DNA of 64,000 bases from Streptosporangium sp. NBC_01756 (GTDB lineage Bacteria; Actinomycetota; Actinomycetes; Streptosporangiales; Streptosporangiaceae): the NCBI RefSeq assembly GCF_035917975.1, contig NZ_CP109130.1, forward strand, positions 5,704,001-5,768,000. Reading direction: 5' to 3'. The position numbers and the translations under genes are program-made. The notes under the pieces were generated by a model. It was not told the DNA's origin. It made no database searches and saw nothing but the letters and a program-made list of their open reading frames with translations. Position 1 is the first letter of the stretch. Each line of letters begins with the position of its first letter. This document shows, one piece after another, positions 26,001 to 33,926 of this stretch.

Positions 26001-27238
26001 CACAGGGCTGGGTCGGTGCCAACGGGAGGGTCGCCTTCGCCCCGATCCGCACGGACCGCCTGGAGATCGGCTTCACGGCTCCGGCGTCCCGGCCGATCGA
26101 GGTGTCGGAGCTCACCATCCCGGGGGTGAAGCCGATCGGCTCGCTGACCCCGTTCCCGTTGAGACTGCCCTGCGGCTACGGGCCCACGCTCACCCTCAAC
26201 GGCAACGCCGTACCCACCGAGATCGTGGACGGCACGCTGGGCGACGTGGTCGACGGCCGCCCCCTCGGATACCGGGCCTGCGAGCCGGTCGAGCTGGGCG
26301 CCGGCACGGCGCGGGTCACCGCCGCGCCCAGTGACGCCTTCAGGATCGAGTCGGTGGTCGTGCGGACGTCCGCCGAGGGCGCGCGGCACGCGGTCACGGC
26401 CACCCCCGTCGTCGCGGAGACGTGGGGGCCGGAGGAGCGCCGGGTCCGGGTCTCGGCCGCCGCCCCCTCGTACCTCGTGGTGAACGAGAACCACAACACC
26501 GGCTGGCAGGCCTACCTCGACGGCAGACGGCTGACCGCGGTCAGGCTGGACGGCTGGCGGCAGGCCTGGGAACTGCCTCCCGGGCAGGGCGTCGTGACCA
26601 TGCGCTACGAACCCGACGCCGCCTACCGCGCGGCGCTGCTCGGCGGCGGCGCCCTGGTGCTCCTCGTGCTGGTGCTCGCGGCCGTTCCCGCCCGGCGGCT
26701 CCGCCCGTCCGGGCCGGCGCAGGCCACAGGGCGGACACCCGGGACCGGGACCGGCGGGCTCCGCCCGTTCGGGCCGGTGCCCGCCGCGGTCCGGTATCCC
26801 GGGACGGGGGCCGCCGGGGGCCGCGCGGTCTGGATCTGGCCGCTCGCCCCGCTGGTCGGCCTGTGGACCGGGGGGTTCGCGGGCGCCGCGATCGTCACCG
26901 GGGCGGTGGCGCTGTCCGCCTGGCTGAGGGCGGTGGCCGAGGCCAGGCACGCCCGGCTCCGGGTCCTGCCCGGTCTCGCCCGCGCGGCGGCCTCGCCCTG
27001 GGCGCTCGTGGCACTGCCGGGCCTGGCCGGCCTCGCGCTCGCCGCAGGCACCCTGTACGGCGGGGCCGAGGCCACCGAGGCGTTCACCGGGCCCCTGACG
27101 GGCGTCGTGCCACAGGTGCTCTGCCTCCTGACGCTGGCGTGGACGATGACGGCGGTCCCCCGCCGGACTCCGGCCCTGCCGCCCCCGCCGCGCCGTTCCG
27201 CGGCCCGGCGGCCCGAGCCGGCGGCGGCGGGCCGGTGA
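22979..27238 (+). CDS. aftD: AftD-like alpha-(1->3)-arabinofuranosyltransferase
   Basis: A 1419-residue GT-C enzyme. The N-terminal membrane part (about 20-425) starts ISETKLDMALNPLGFLARAV, with acidic residues in the first outer loop as in AftD, and includes GYLFPMGPFYAFFQ. The long outer region carries two discoidin-like carbohydrate-binding segments (about 690-800, with AFDADPRTGWRSDGWNG, and about 920-1020, with SAMDGNLDTVWYAQ), then C-terminal helices (about 1220-1400). In mycobacteria AftD adds branching arabinofuranose from decaprenyl-phospho-arabinose to arabinan; dprE1, dprE2 and ubiA for that donor lie downstream. The GTG start lacks a good ribosome site and relies on coupling with the GT4 gene. 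A Pro/Gly-rich insertion near 1245-1290 looks like a linker expansion. Confidence 0.88.
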   Translation: MRPTPSSAALTPDRTDTGPARLRHRLHLLAGFLLLGAVAFNTAPGQVISETKLDMALNPLGFLARAVHLWDGAFFGHLQNQAYGYLFPMGPFYAFFQALDMPAWNIQRLWMTLVLCAAFAGVERVARAMDIGTPATRVLAGLAYALAPHALTLIGVNSSEFQPSAVLPWILLPLVHGTRPGADPRRAAALSALAFLFAGGINAVAVLAVLVVPLLYLLTRQRGRHRRRLLLWWLGCVGAMSMWWLLPLLVMGRYIFSFLPFIETADATTGVTSLINTLRGTSGWIAYLPVDGQPFLPAAFEQATGPVPIFLTALAAGLGLAGIAARTTPERVFLVTALLAGVVIVSAGHADAFAHPWTEQVKALLDGPLAPFRNLHKFDALIRLPLALGLAALPLAGPVRLRRPVLVASAVLAALAALPVATAGASPAGGFAEVPSYWRDATTWLNRNTGSGMVLAAPGSRRGEYLWGRPMDEPMQSLLTVRWATHTNVPWGSPGLARLIQAVDERFATGRGSPGLTSALRRIGVTYLLVRNDLARESLGTAWPARVHETLAESTGLERVATFGPEVGTTANSTAAGWFEQHYPALEVYAVPSPAPLVATVPRDGTLRIAGAPEAALALAEEGLLDDDRPTVVGDEPATGTTPAARRVVTDTLRRREIVFGDLRRIGTATLTEDQPPERGRESDLTDPAWTAATATARYSGIQDVRASSAESGIGAGDRRDPGRQPYAAFDADPRTGWRSDGWNGAVGEWLEVRFVESVDLPKITVAFEKGALGPPVAEAALETATGTRRVPVGDTADPQLLHPPAGATSWLRVRVTRLASEPGSRVGTRVGITEIAIPGVRAGRSIAVPADGAQDPGTVLLTRQGSASPCMHGSATWTCSPSLQITGEDGSGFDRTFVVRDGGERAVTGRAVLTDPVSAGLLTTIPGVFPRVTASSTLVDHPAVLGRSAMDGNLDTVWYAQTFDPHPTLTVRLRKKITISQIMVLFPDSFLGQPPVKVSVRGGGRTAQGWVGANGRVAFAPIRTDRLEIGFTAPASRPIEVSELTIPGVKPIGSLTPFPLRLPCGYGPTLTLNGNAVPTEIVDGTLGDVVDGRPLGYRACEPVELGAGTARVTAAPSDAFRIESVVVRTSAEGARHAVTATPVVAETWGPEERRVRVSAAAPSYLVVNENHNTGWQAYLDGRRLTAVRLDGWRQAWELPPGQGVVTMRYEPDAAYRAALLGGGALVLLVLVLAAVPARRLRPSGPAQATGRTPGTGTGGLRPFGPVPAAVRYPGTGAAGGRAVWIWPLAPLVGLWTGGFAGAAIVTGAVALSAWLRAVAEARHARLRVLPGLARAAASPWALVALPGLAGLALAAGTLYGGAEATEAFTGPLTGVVPQVLCLLTLAWTMTAVPRRTPALPPPPRRSAARRPEPAAAGR

Positions 27239-28194
27239 ACCGGCCCAGGATTCCCCAGGTGGTGCTCGCGGGCGCGGGCGCCTTCCTCGTCACGCTCGCG
27301 GCGCTGCTGCGTTTCCACGTCTACGACAGCGTGCTGCTCCTGCCGCTGGAGCAGGGCAGGACCTACCGCATGGTCGCCCCGGCCGCCGACTACTTCGACA
27401 CGGCCACGCTCACCTCCCACACCGGTGTCCCGCTGGTGTCCACCACGACACTGAGCGGCGACGCTGGCGCCGGGAACCGCGACACCGCGGTGTGGGTGGA
27501 GTTCACCTCACTCACCACGGCCTCCGGCGACCGGATCGACTACCACGAGCGCCGGACCGCCTTCGACCGCCGGACGGCCATGACGGTCGACTGCTGCGGG
27601 GGCTACGTCGACGAGGACGCCGGCGCACGGCAGTCGGGCCTGGCCTTCCGCCTGCCCTTCCGCGCCGAACCGCGCACCTATCCGATGTACGACACGACGC
27701 TCCGGACGGTGGTCCCGCTCCGCTACGAGCAACAGGAGCAGATCGACGGCCTGCGGACCTACCGCTACACCTACACGGCGGGCCCGGCCAAGATCGAGGA
27801 CTTCCCCCAGCAGTTCCCCGGCAAGGTGCTCGGCCTGCCCGGGTGGCGGGCCCTGGGTGTCTCCCGCTACGCCGAGGTCACCCGCACGCTCTGGGTCGAG
27901 CCGGAGAGCGGCCTGACGGTGAAGGTGGCGGAGAAGCACCGCCAGGGCCTGCGCACCCCCGACGGGTACGAGCGCAGGATGAGCCTCCGGGCTGACCTGG
28001 TGATGTCCGACGAGGACGTCGGCGCCAAGGTCGCCGACGCCCGTGCCTTCCTCCGCTGGGTCCTCGTCATCCGTGACCTGCTGCCCGGCCTCTTCCTCAC
28101 CGCCGGCCTCCTGCTGATCTTCCTCGGATCCCGCCCCCGCAGACCGGCCGGGACATCCAGGTCCGGTGGCGCCGGGCCCGAGGGGGCCGAGTGA
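27235..28194 (+). CDS. DUF3068/PorA-like envelope protein (first copy)
   Basis: A 319-residue protein with an N-terminal helix (about 8-26), an outer domain (about 30-275) and a C-terminal helix (about 282-304). Family features include RIDYHERRTAFDRRT, the Cys pair VDCCGGY and TLWVEPESGL. It overlaps the AftD-like stop by four bases (GTGA), so it is translationally coupled. DUF3068 proteins sit next to arabinan genes in mycobacteria (Rv0227c, from memory) and the family model is named after corynebacterial PorA. A porin role here is doubtful because no outer membrane is expected; a wall-polysaccharide helper role is inference. A second copy is at 38257. Confidence 0.85.
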   Translation: MNRPRIPQVVLAGAGAFLVTLAALLRFHVYDSVLLLPLEQGRTYRMVAPAADYFDTATLTSHTGVPLVSTTTLSGDAGAGNRDTAVWVEFTSLTTASGDRIDYHERRTAFDRRTAMTVDCCGGYVDEDAGARQSGLAFRLPFRAEPRTYPMYDTTLRTVVPLRYEQQEQIDGLRTYRYTYTAGPAKIEDFPQQFPGKVLGLPGWRALGVSRYAEVTRTLWVEPESGLTVKVAEKHRQGLRTPDGYERRMSLRADLVMSDEDVGAKVADARAFLRWVLVIRDLLPGLFLTAGLLLIFLGSRPRRPAGTSRSGGAGPEGAE

Positions 28195-30179
28195 GCACCG
28201 GTCCGGTCGAGGTGGAACTGCGGCTGCCGGGGTGGGCGCGGAGCCCGTCCGTCCGGCGGCACGGGCCGGCGGTCGCCGCGCTGTGCCTGCTGATCGCGGG
28301 GCTCGTGCTCAAGAGCTGGCTGCTGAGCCGATCCTTCTTCGTCGAGGACGACATCGTCTTCATCGGCCGGGCCGCAGACGAGCCCTTCGACTGGGACCAC
28401 CTGTTCCGGGTGCACATCGGACACCTGATGCCGGGTGCGTTCGCCCTGGTCCGGGCCGTCACGGCGGTCTCCGCCTACGACTGGGCCCTGGTCTCGGCCG
28501 TGATCATGGCAGTGTACGCCGGTGCGGCCCTGGCACTTCACCGGCTGCTGCGCCTGCTGTTCGGCGCCCGGCCCCTCATCCTGGTCCCGCTCGCCCTCTT
28601 CCTGTTCGCACCCGCCAACTTCCAGGCGGGCACCTGGTTCGCGGCGGCGCTCAACATCCTGCCGATGCAGGTCGCCCTGCTCATGGCCATGTGCTCGCAG
28701 GTGCTGCTGATCCGTACCGGCAGGGCCCGGCACGCGCTCGCCGGGATCGCCTGGACCTGCGCCGGTCTGCTCTTCTTCGAGAAGGCGGTCGTCATCCCGC
28801 CGGTGCTGTTCCTGCTCACGGTGCTGCTCCTGGCGCGGGAGCACGGTGTGGCCGGGGCCGTGCGCAGACACCTGGGCCTCTGGCTGGCATACGCGGCGGT
28901 GGGCGGCGCCTACCTGGCCGGCTACGTCCTGGCCGCAGGGCGGCCAGGCGGGACGCCGCTCGTGGCGCCGGAGTTCTACACCGCGACGGACTACCTCGGC
29001 AGCTTCCTCGGCGGTACGGTGCCGACGCTGCTCGTGGGGGGCCCGCTGAGCTGGGGAACGGTGACCAGCGCCGGCCTGCTGGTCGCCCACCGGCCCGTCG
29101 AGGTCGCCGTGGCCTGGCTGGTCCTGGCCGCCGTCGTCGCGGGCACCTGCCGCAGGCGTCCCGAGGCGGCCGGCGCCTGGGCGCTCGCGGCAGGCTACCT
29201 GCTGGTCGCGGACGGCCTGCTGATCATGGTCAGCCGGGCGGGTTCGATCCAGCACGCCCTGGAGAGCCGCTACATTGCCGACGCGACGCCCGTACTCGCG
29301 GTCTGCCTGGCGCTGGCCCTGATGCCGTGGCGCGACCTGTCCGCTCCGGGCGGCGGCACCCGGCGAGCCCTCCTGCGGAAAGCGGTGGCCTCCCGGCGCG
29401 ACCCGTCCGGAGGGGAACGGCGCGACCCGTCTGAAGGAGAACGGCGCGACCCGTCCGGAAGAGCCGGAACCGTGGGCTCGGGCAACTGGCCGCCTCCCGC
29501 TGTGTCGCCGCTCGTCCCCGTCGCCACCTGCGCCTACATGGTGCTCGCCCTCGTGTCGGCGGCGGGCTTCGCCCAGGGGCTGCCGGGCGGCAACCGCGCC
29601 TACTTCGAGGCGGCCCGCGCGGACCTGGCCGCGCTCGGTCCGGAGACGGGCGTCTACCCCTCGTTCGTCCCCGACCGGATGCTGTTCCCCTGGCAGGCCG
29701 TCGAGGACCGGCTGACCTCGCGGGCGCTCAGCCCGCTCGCCGAGGGCGCGCTGCGGGAGAAGGTCAGGCATCCGGAGGCGGCCCGCCGCGCGGTGACCTT
29801 CGACGAGCGCGGCCATCTGGTGCCCGCGACGGTCTTCGGCGGTTACCTGACGGCCAAGGAGGGCTCCTGCCTGCCGGTGCGGAACGGCACGGTCGTCGCC
29901 GAGTTCCCCGCCGCCGGTGCGGGGAACGTCGCCCGCGTCGACTACCGGGTGACGCGTGACACCCGCGCGACCGTGCTCAGCGGGGACCGGCGGAGCGAGG
30001 TCCTGCTGCGGGCCGACTGGGACCGGATCTACTTCCCGGTTCCGGCCGTCTCCGGACCGGTACGGATCTCGGTCCCGGGGGACGGCGCCTGCCTCCGGCT
30101 GGCGACGGTCGGCGCGGCCGTACCGGAGGGGGCGGGGAACGGAGGCCCGCGGGAGGTGGTCAGTGACGGCGCAGGATGA
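28191..30179 (+). CDS. Polytopic GT-C-like membrane protein (paralogue A)
   Basis: A 662-residue protein with about ten helices. After helix 1 it has SFFVEDDIVFIGRA, with a Glu-Asp-Asp cluster in the first outer loop as in GT-C transferases, followed by VHIGHLMPGAFALV. The C-terminal soluble domain (about 450-655) is outside the membrane. Its GTG overlaps the previous stop (GTGA). It is clearly homologous to the gene at 31047 (YFVEDDLLFVGNA and HFMPGAIAL there). Three tandem eight-residue units lie about residues 402-425. The acceptor and donor are unknown; transfer of a sugar from a polyprenyl phosphate is inferred. Its end overlaps the convergent methyltransferase by 20 bases. Confidence 0.8.
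   Translation: MSTGPVEVELRLPGWARSPSVRRHGPAVAALCLLIAGLVLKSWLLSRSFFVEDDIVFIGRAADEPFDWDHLFRVHIGHLMPGAFALVRAVTAVSAYDWALVSAVIMAVYAGAALALHRLLRLLFGARPLILVPLALFLFAPANFQAGTWFAAALNILPMQVALLMAMCSQVLLIRTGRARHALAGIAWTCAGLLFFEKAVVIPPVLFLLTVLLLAREHGVAGAVRRHLGLWLAYAAVGGAYLAGYVLAAGRPGGTPLVAPEFYTATDYLGSFLGGTVPTLLVGGPLSWGTVTSAGLLVAHRPVEVAVAWLVLAAVVAGTCRRRPEAAGAWALAAGYLLVADGLLIMVSRAGSIQHALESRYIADATPVLAVCLALALMPWRDLSAPGGGTRRALLRKAVASRRDPSGGERRDPSEGERRDPSGRAGTVGSGNWPPPAVSPLVPVATCAYMVLALVSAAGFAQGLPGGNRAYFEAARADLAALGPETGVYPSFVPDRMLFPWQAVEDRLTSRALSPLAEGALREKVRHPEAARRAVTFDERGHLVPATVFGGYLTAKEGSCLPVRNGTVVAEFPAAGAGNVARVDYRVTRDTRATVLSGDRRSEVLLRADWDRIYFPVPAVSGPVRISVPGDGACLRLATVGAAVPEGAGNGGPREVVSDGAG
29394..29465 (+). repeat. 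24-bp tandem repeat, three copies, in frame
   Basis: CGGCGCGACCCGTC recurs at 29394, 29418 and 29442. The units encode RRDPSGGE, RRDPSEGE and RRDPSGRA in the membrane protein. The charge-rich linker is absent from the paralogue at 31047, so the expansion is recent or non-essential. Confidence 0.8.
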
Positions 30180-30903
30180 GCAGCAGGTTCCAGCTCACGA
30201 TCTCGCGCAGGGCGGGGACGCGGATCACCGGGGTCGCCCAGTGCGGGTGGTAGCGGGGCAGGGCGTCCAGGACCGTGGCGTCCGGCTGCCGCCTGGCCCA
30301 GCGCAGTGCCGCGCCGACCGAGACCGGGTAGAGGCCGCTGCCGTAGACGTTCTTCGGGGACCTGCCGTACACCCGGGTGTAGCGGGCGGCGGCGCGGTGG
30401 CCGCCGAGGTAGTGCCAGGGGGAGGTCTCGTGGCCGCCCCAGGGGGACAGCCAGTTGGTGAAGGACAGGTAGACCACGCCGCCCGGCCGGGTCACCCGGA
30501 CCATCTCGTCGGCCATCCGCCACGGGTCGGGCACGTGCTCCAGCACGTTGGAGGAGAAGCAGACGTCCACCGATCCGGTCGCCAGCGGCAGGTCGAGCGC
30601 GCTGCCGAGCACCGCCCCCTCCGGGGCGGCTCCCTGGCGGGCCATCATCTCGCCGGCGTCGCAGTCCACGCACACCGGGCGCGCCCCCACGGCCCGCAGC
30701 ACGTCGGTGAAGTAACCCGGGCCGCCGCCCACGTCGGCGACGAGCGCCCCGTCGAGCTCGGTGTAGGAGGCGAGCTGGGCCACCGTGTCGCGGGCCAGCA
30801 TGCCGTAGAAGAAATCCGGGTCGCTCTGCTCCTTGCGGAAGGCGCCGAGCAGCCTGATCGACCGGCCAAGAGTGGCCCGGAACGGTGCCTGAGAGGTCTC
30901 CAA
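30160..30903 (-). CDS. Class I SAM-dependent methyltransferase
   Basis: A 247-residue methyltransferase. Motif I is VADVGGGPGYF, followed by VCVDCD (motif II) and the DVCFSSNVLEHVPDP region, typical of methyltransferase-11 enzymes. The start is a TTG at 30903 with a near-perfect GGAGGAG ribosome site; the in-frame ATG at 30987 would add 28 poorly conserved residues. It lies between two homologous GT-C-like genes on the opposite strand. In M. tuberculosis the comparable locus also carries a methyltransferase (Rv0224c, from memory), so it may methylate a sugar of the envelope glycan. The substrate is not shown by sequence. Confidence 0.85.
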   Translation of the reverse strand: METSQAPFRATLGRSIRLLGAFRKEQSDPDFFYGMLARDTVAQLASYTELDGALVADVGGGPGYFTDVLRAVGARPVCVDCDAGEMMARQGAAPEGAVLGSALDLPLATGSVDVCFSSNVLEHVPDPWRMADEMVRVTRPGGVVYLSFTNWLSPWGGHETSPWHYLGGHRAAARYTRVYGRSPKNVYGSGLYPVSVGAALRWARRQPDATVLDALPRYHPHWATPVIRVPALREIVSWNLLLILRRH

Positions 30904-31046
30904 GGGTGCTCCTCCAAAGGCCGGCGACGCTCCATCACAGAGCGGAGCACATCGGGTGCGCCGGAGCATAACACCGCACCGCTCCACATCTTTTTCGGGC
31001 TCGTAGGGTGTTCCACCGGAACACGGGGATCAGAGGGAGAGGACTG

Positions 31047-32924
31047 ATGGAGGCCACGGAGGGCGGGCGGCAGGATCCGCCGGTGCTGCGGATCACGCTG
31101 CCCGGCTGGCTGGCCGCGCTCCGCAGCCCGGTGCTGCTCGGCGCGGCCCTGCTCATCGCGGCGTCGCTCGTCCTGCGGGTGCTGGTCCTGCGCGACTCCT
31201 ACTTCGTCGAGGACGACCTGCTGTTCGTGGGGAACGCCTACGAGAACGACCTGACCCTCGACTTCGTGACCCGGGTGCACAAGGGCCATTTCATGCCCGG
31301 CGCGATCGCGCTGACCTGGGTGCTCTCGCGGATCGCCGCCTATGACTGGCTCCTGGTGGCCGGGGTCACGTTCGTGGCCCAGGCGCTGCTCAGCGTGCTG
31401 GCGCTCCGGCTGCTGCGGACCCTGTTCGGCACCCGGCCGGCGATCCTGCCGCCCCTGGCCCTGTTCCTGTTCTCGCCTCTGACGATCCCGGCGTTCGGCT
31501 GGTGGGCGGCGGCGATCAACGCGGTCCCGCTCCAGCTCGCCCTGGTGCTCGCGCTGACCGCCCAGGTCCGCTTCGCGCGCGGTGAAGGCGCCCGGTACGG
31601 CCGGCAGGCACTGGCCTGGTGCGTGGCCGGCATGGCCTTCAGCACCAAGGGCGTCTTCGTCACCTTCCTGCTCTTCGCGTTGACGACGGCGTGCCTCACC
31701 GGCCGGGAGACCGGCTGGGTGCGGTCGATGCCGGGCGAGGTGCGGCGGCACTGGCGGCTCTGGTCGGCACACGTCGCGGTCCTCGCCGCCTACACGGCCG
31801 CCTACCTCGCCAGGATGGGCACCGCCCCGGGAGAGGGGGCGACGGTGCCCAAGCCCGGAGTGGCCCTGGACCTGATCTCGCTGCTGCTGGGCCGTACGTT
31901 CCCGAGCGGGGCGGTCGGCGGGCCGCTCGCCTGGCTGCCGACCCCGGCCGGGGGGCTGGCCGGTCCCTCCGACGCCGTCGTCGCCGTCTCCTGGGCGGTC
32001 CTGGGGGTCATGCTGGTGATCAGCGTCGTCTACCGGCGCCGTGCACTGCGGGCGTGGATCGTCCTGGGGGGCTACCTGATCCTCGCCGACGCCATCCCGA
32101 CGGTGGTCGCCCGGGGCAGCTACACGCCGCTGGTGGGTCTGGAGAGCCGTTATGTCGCCGACGCCGCCGTCGTCTTCGCGGTCTGCCTGGCGCTCGCGCT
32201 GCTGCCGGTCAGCGGGGAGAGCGACGCCTACCGCCGCCCGCGGCCCGCCCGGCCGTGGCTCACCCTCGCCGCCGTGCTGACCGCCGGGGCCTACCTCGTG
32301 CTGTCGGTGATCTCCATCGGGGCCTATCGGGAGACCCTCAGCGGGGACCGCGTCCGCGCCTACCTCGACACCGCCGCCGCGCAGCTCGCCGCGGCACCGG
32401 ACAGCACCGTGATCTACCCGACCCCGCTGCCCGCCGACATCGTGCTGCCGGTGAACGGCGACCGGCGGCTCAGCAGCCATCTGCTCGCCCCGCTGGCCCG
32501 CCCGGTCCTGCGGGCCAGGATGGCCCATCCCGAGCCCACCGAGGACGCCCGGGTCTTCAACCGGGACGGCAGGCTGGTGCGGATGAGCGTCGCCCCCGGC
32601 TTCTTCGCCCTCCGAGGCAAGGACGAGCGCTGCATGCGGACGCTGATGGGCGCGATGTCCTTCCCCGACGCGATCTCCTTCGGCGGGCAGAGCACCGTGG
32701 GCGGGCTGGCCTACTCGGCGGGCAAGGCCGCCTCGGTGACCGTGGAGGTCGGTGAGGAGCGGATCGTGCTCTCCCTGCGGGAGACGCCCATGGGACTGAT
32801 CCACTTCCCGGTGCGGGGGGTGAGCCGGGGGATCAGGATCGTGATGGACGACCCGACGGCCCCGATCTGCGTGACCGGCGTGGCCCTGGGCGCCCCGGCC
32901 GCCGAGGGCGAGAGCCCCGCCTGA
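31047..32924 (+). CDS. Polytopic GT-C-like membrane protein (paralogue B)
   Basis: A 625-residue relative of the protein at 28191, with the same plan: short N-terminus, about ten helices, an acidic EDD cluster in the first outer loop (YFVEDDLLFVGNAYEND) and an outer C-terminal domain (about 430-620). GGGAGAGG precedes the ATG. The two paralogues flank the divergent methyltransferase, suggesting a duplication around it. Function is inferred as in paralogue A. It is the last gene of this conserved stretch before an intergenic region with repeats. Confidence 0.8.
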   Translation: MEATEGGRQDPPVLRITLPGWLAALRSPVLLGAALLIAASLVLRVLVLRDSYFVEDDLLFVGNAYENDLTLDFVTRVHKGHFMPGAIALTWVLSRIAAYDWLLVAGVTFVAQALLSVLALRLLRTLFGTRPAILPPLALFLFSPLTIPAFGWWAAAINAVPLQLALVLALTAQVRFARGEGARYGRQALAWCVAGMAFSTKGVFVTFLLFALTTACLTGRETGWVRSMPGEVRRHWRLWSAHVAVLAAYTAAYLARMGTAPGEGATVPKPGVALDLISLLLGRTFPSGAVGGPLAWLPTPAGGLAGPSDAVVAVSWAVLGVMLVISVVYRRRALRAWIVLGGYLILADAIPTVVARGSYTPLVGLESRYVADAAVVFAVCLALALLPVSGESDAYRRPRPARPWLTLAAVLTAGAYLVLSVISIGAYRETLSGDRVRAYLDTAAAQLAAAPDSTVIYPTPLPADIVLPVNGDRRLSSHLLAPLARPVLRARMAHPEPTEDARVFNRDGRLVRMSVAPGFFALRGKDERCMRTLMGAMSFPDAISFGGQSTVGGLAYSAGKAASVTVEVGEERIVLSLRETPMGLIHFPVRGVSRGIRIVMDDPTAPICVTGVALGAPAAEGESPA

Positions 32925-33010
32925 CCTCGGTCTCCGGACGGCTTCCGGACCGCTCTGGTACGGCGACTGCAGATCGTTGAGTGCGGCGGCAGAGGTCGTG
33001 TGATCGACCT

Positions 33011-33163
33011 GCGGTGGGTGGGTGTTCCGGTTTTCGCCGTGCGCGCTGCGGTGGGTGGGTGTTCCGGCCGGCCGTCGCAGTCACCGTCTCGTTTTTCAGG
33101 CCTCCGGCCTGGCGGGCGCGCTGGTTGCGGTTTTTTACAAGCCGGCCGGAACACCCACCCACC
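33011..33163. repeat. Intergenic repeat: two direct and one inverted copy
   Basis: GCGGTGGGTGGGTGTTCCGG is at 33011-33030 and again at 33048-33067. The second copy continues with CCGGC, and its 23-base core is repeated inverted at 33141-33163 (GCCGGCCGGAACACCCACCC then ACC). A nested hairpin (AGGCCTCCGGCCT) and two T-runs lie between. The inverted pair with a 68-base loop could terminate transcription or be a REP-like element. Confidence 0.75.
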
Positions 33164-33572
33164 TCCGCGCCAGGCTGTCTCGCCGTACGGCGTGCGGACC
33201 GTAGTCGCTTGCTTTCGGGCCGCCCATGGGTCTCGCGGACGCTGAAGCGATCCGCTTGGGGCCGTTCAGGGCCGGTCGCCGTAGCTGACGCGTTCCTCTC
33301 CGACCAGTGCAGGACTGAGCGCCGCAGAGAGGAGGATCGGGAGGGAAGCGCGGGCTCGCCGACCGGCGAATTCCAGGGGTCGTCGCAACACAGTGATCAA
33401 CTATTGGCGGTAAGAAGGCATAGCGAGACGAGCGGATGCGGCGGCGCCGCCGCACCCGCTCACCGCCAGCGCCAGCGCGAGCACAGGCAGCAGTCCATGC
33501 CCCTCAGAGGCGTCGTCATGCGATCCGACTTGATCCCTCAACGGTTGTGACTGTCGCTCGCCCATAAGTAGA
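33164..33572. other. Intergenic stretch without a recognised gene
   Basis: No frame here has a ribosome site, family motif or consistent codon bias. One GC-only hairpin (GCGGCGGCGCCGCCGC-like, around 33440) is present. Composition is slightly lower in GC than its neighbours. It marks the change from the conserved polysaccharide block to the PadR gene pair. Confidence 0.5.
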
Positions 33573-33592
33573 TGATCGGTATATATTGATCA
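33573..33592 (+). promoter_or_regulatory. PadR-gene promoter with palindromic operator
   Basis: TGATC-GGTATATATT-GATCA is an inverted repeat that encloses TATATT (33582-33587), a -10 lying six bases before the ATG. Autoregulation by the PadR protein at its own leaderless promoter is likely. Confidence 0.5.
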
Positions 33593-33593
33593 A

Positions 33594-33926
33594 ATGAGGC
33601 AGATGCAGGAGCCGACTTTCCTGATCCTGACCGCGCTAGCTGCCGGTCCGCAACACGGATACGGCGTCATCACCGACGTGGAGCGCATCTCGGACGGCCA
33701 GGTTCGCCTGCGCGCCGGCACCTTGTACGCCGCTTTCGACCGACTCCGGGAAGAGGGCCTGATCACCGATGATCGAGAGGAGATCGTCGACGGCCGGGTG
33801 CGCCGCTACTACCGGCTGACCGGCGACGGTGCGGCGAGACTGGCGGCGGAGGCCGAGCGGATGCGCAGACACGTCAAGGCGGCCACCGCACGCCTGCGCG
33901 CGATCGGCTCGGGAGGAACGGCATGA
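33594..33926 (+). CDS. PadR-family transcriptional regulator
   Basis: A 110-residue winged-helix repressor: FLILTALAAGPQHGYGVITDV opens the DNA-binding domain, and RAGTLYAAFDRLREEGLI is the recognition helix region and LYxxLxRLexxGLI signature of PadR. RRYYRLTGDGAARL forms the wing. A short C-terminal helix suggests a subfamily-2 dimer. It overlaps the next gene by four bases (ATGA), the usual arrangement with a partner membrane protein. Ligand unknown. Confidence 0.92.
   Translation: MRQMQEPTFLILTALAAGPQHGYGVITDVERISDGQVRLRAGTLYAAFDRLREEGLITDDREEIVDGRVRRYYRLTGDGAARLAAEAERMRRHVKAATARLRAIGSGGTA

Noticed and set aside
30645..32804. 719-codon minus frame opposite the GT-C-like paralogue B
   Set aside because: Composition is that of an antisense shadow, and its end repeats the methyltransferase in a wrong frame.
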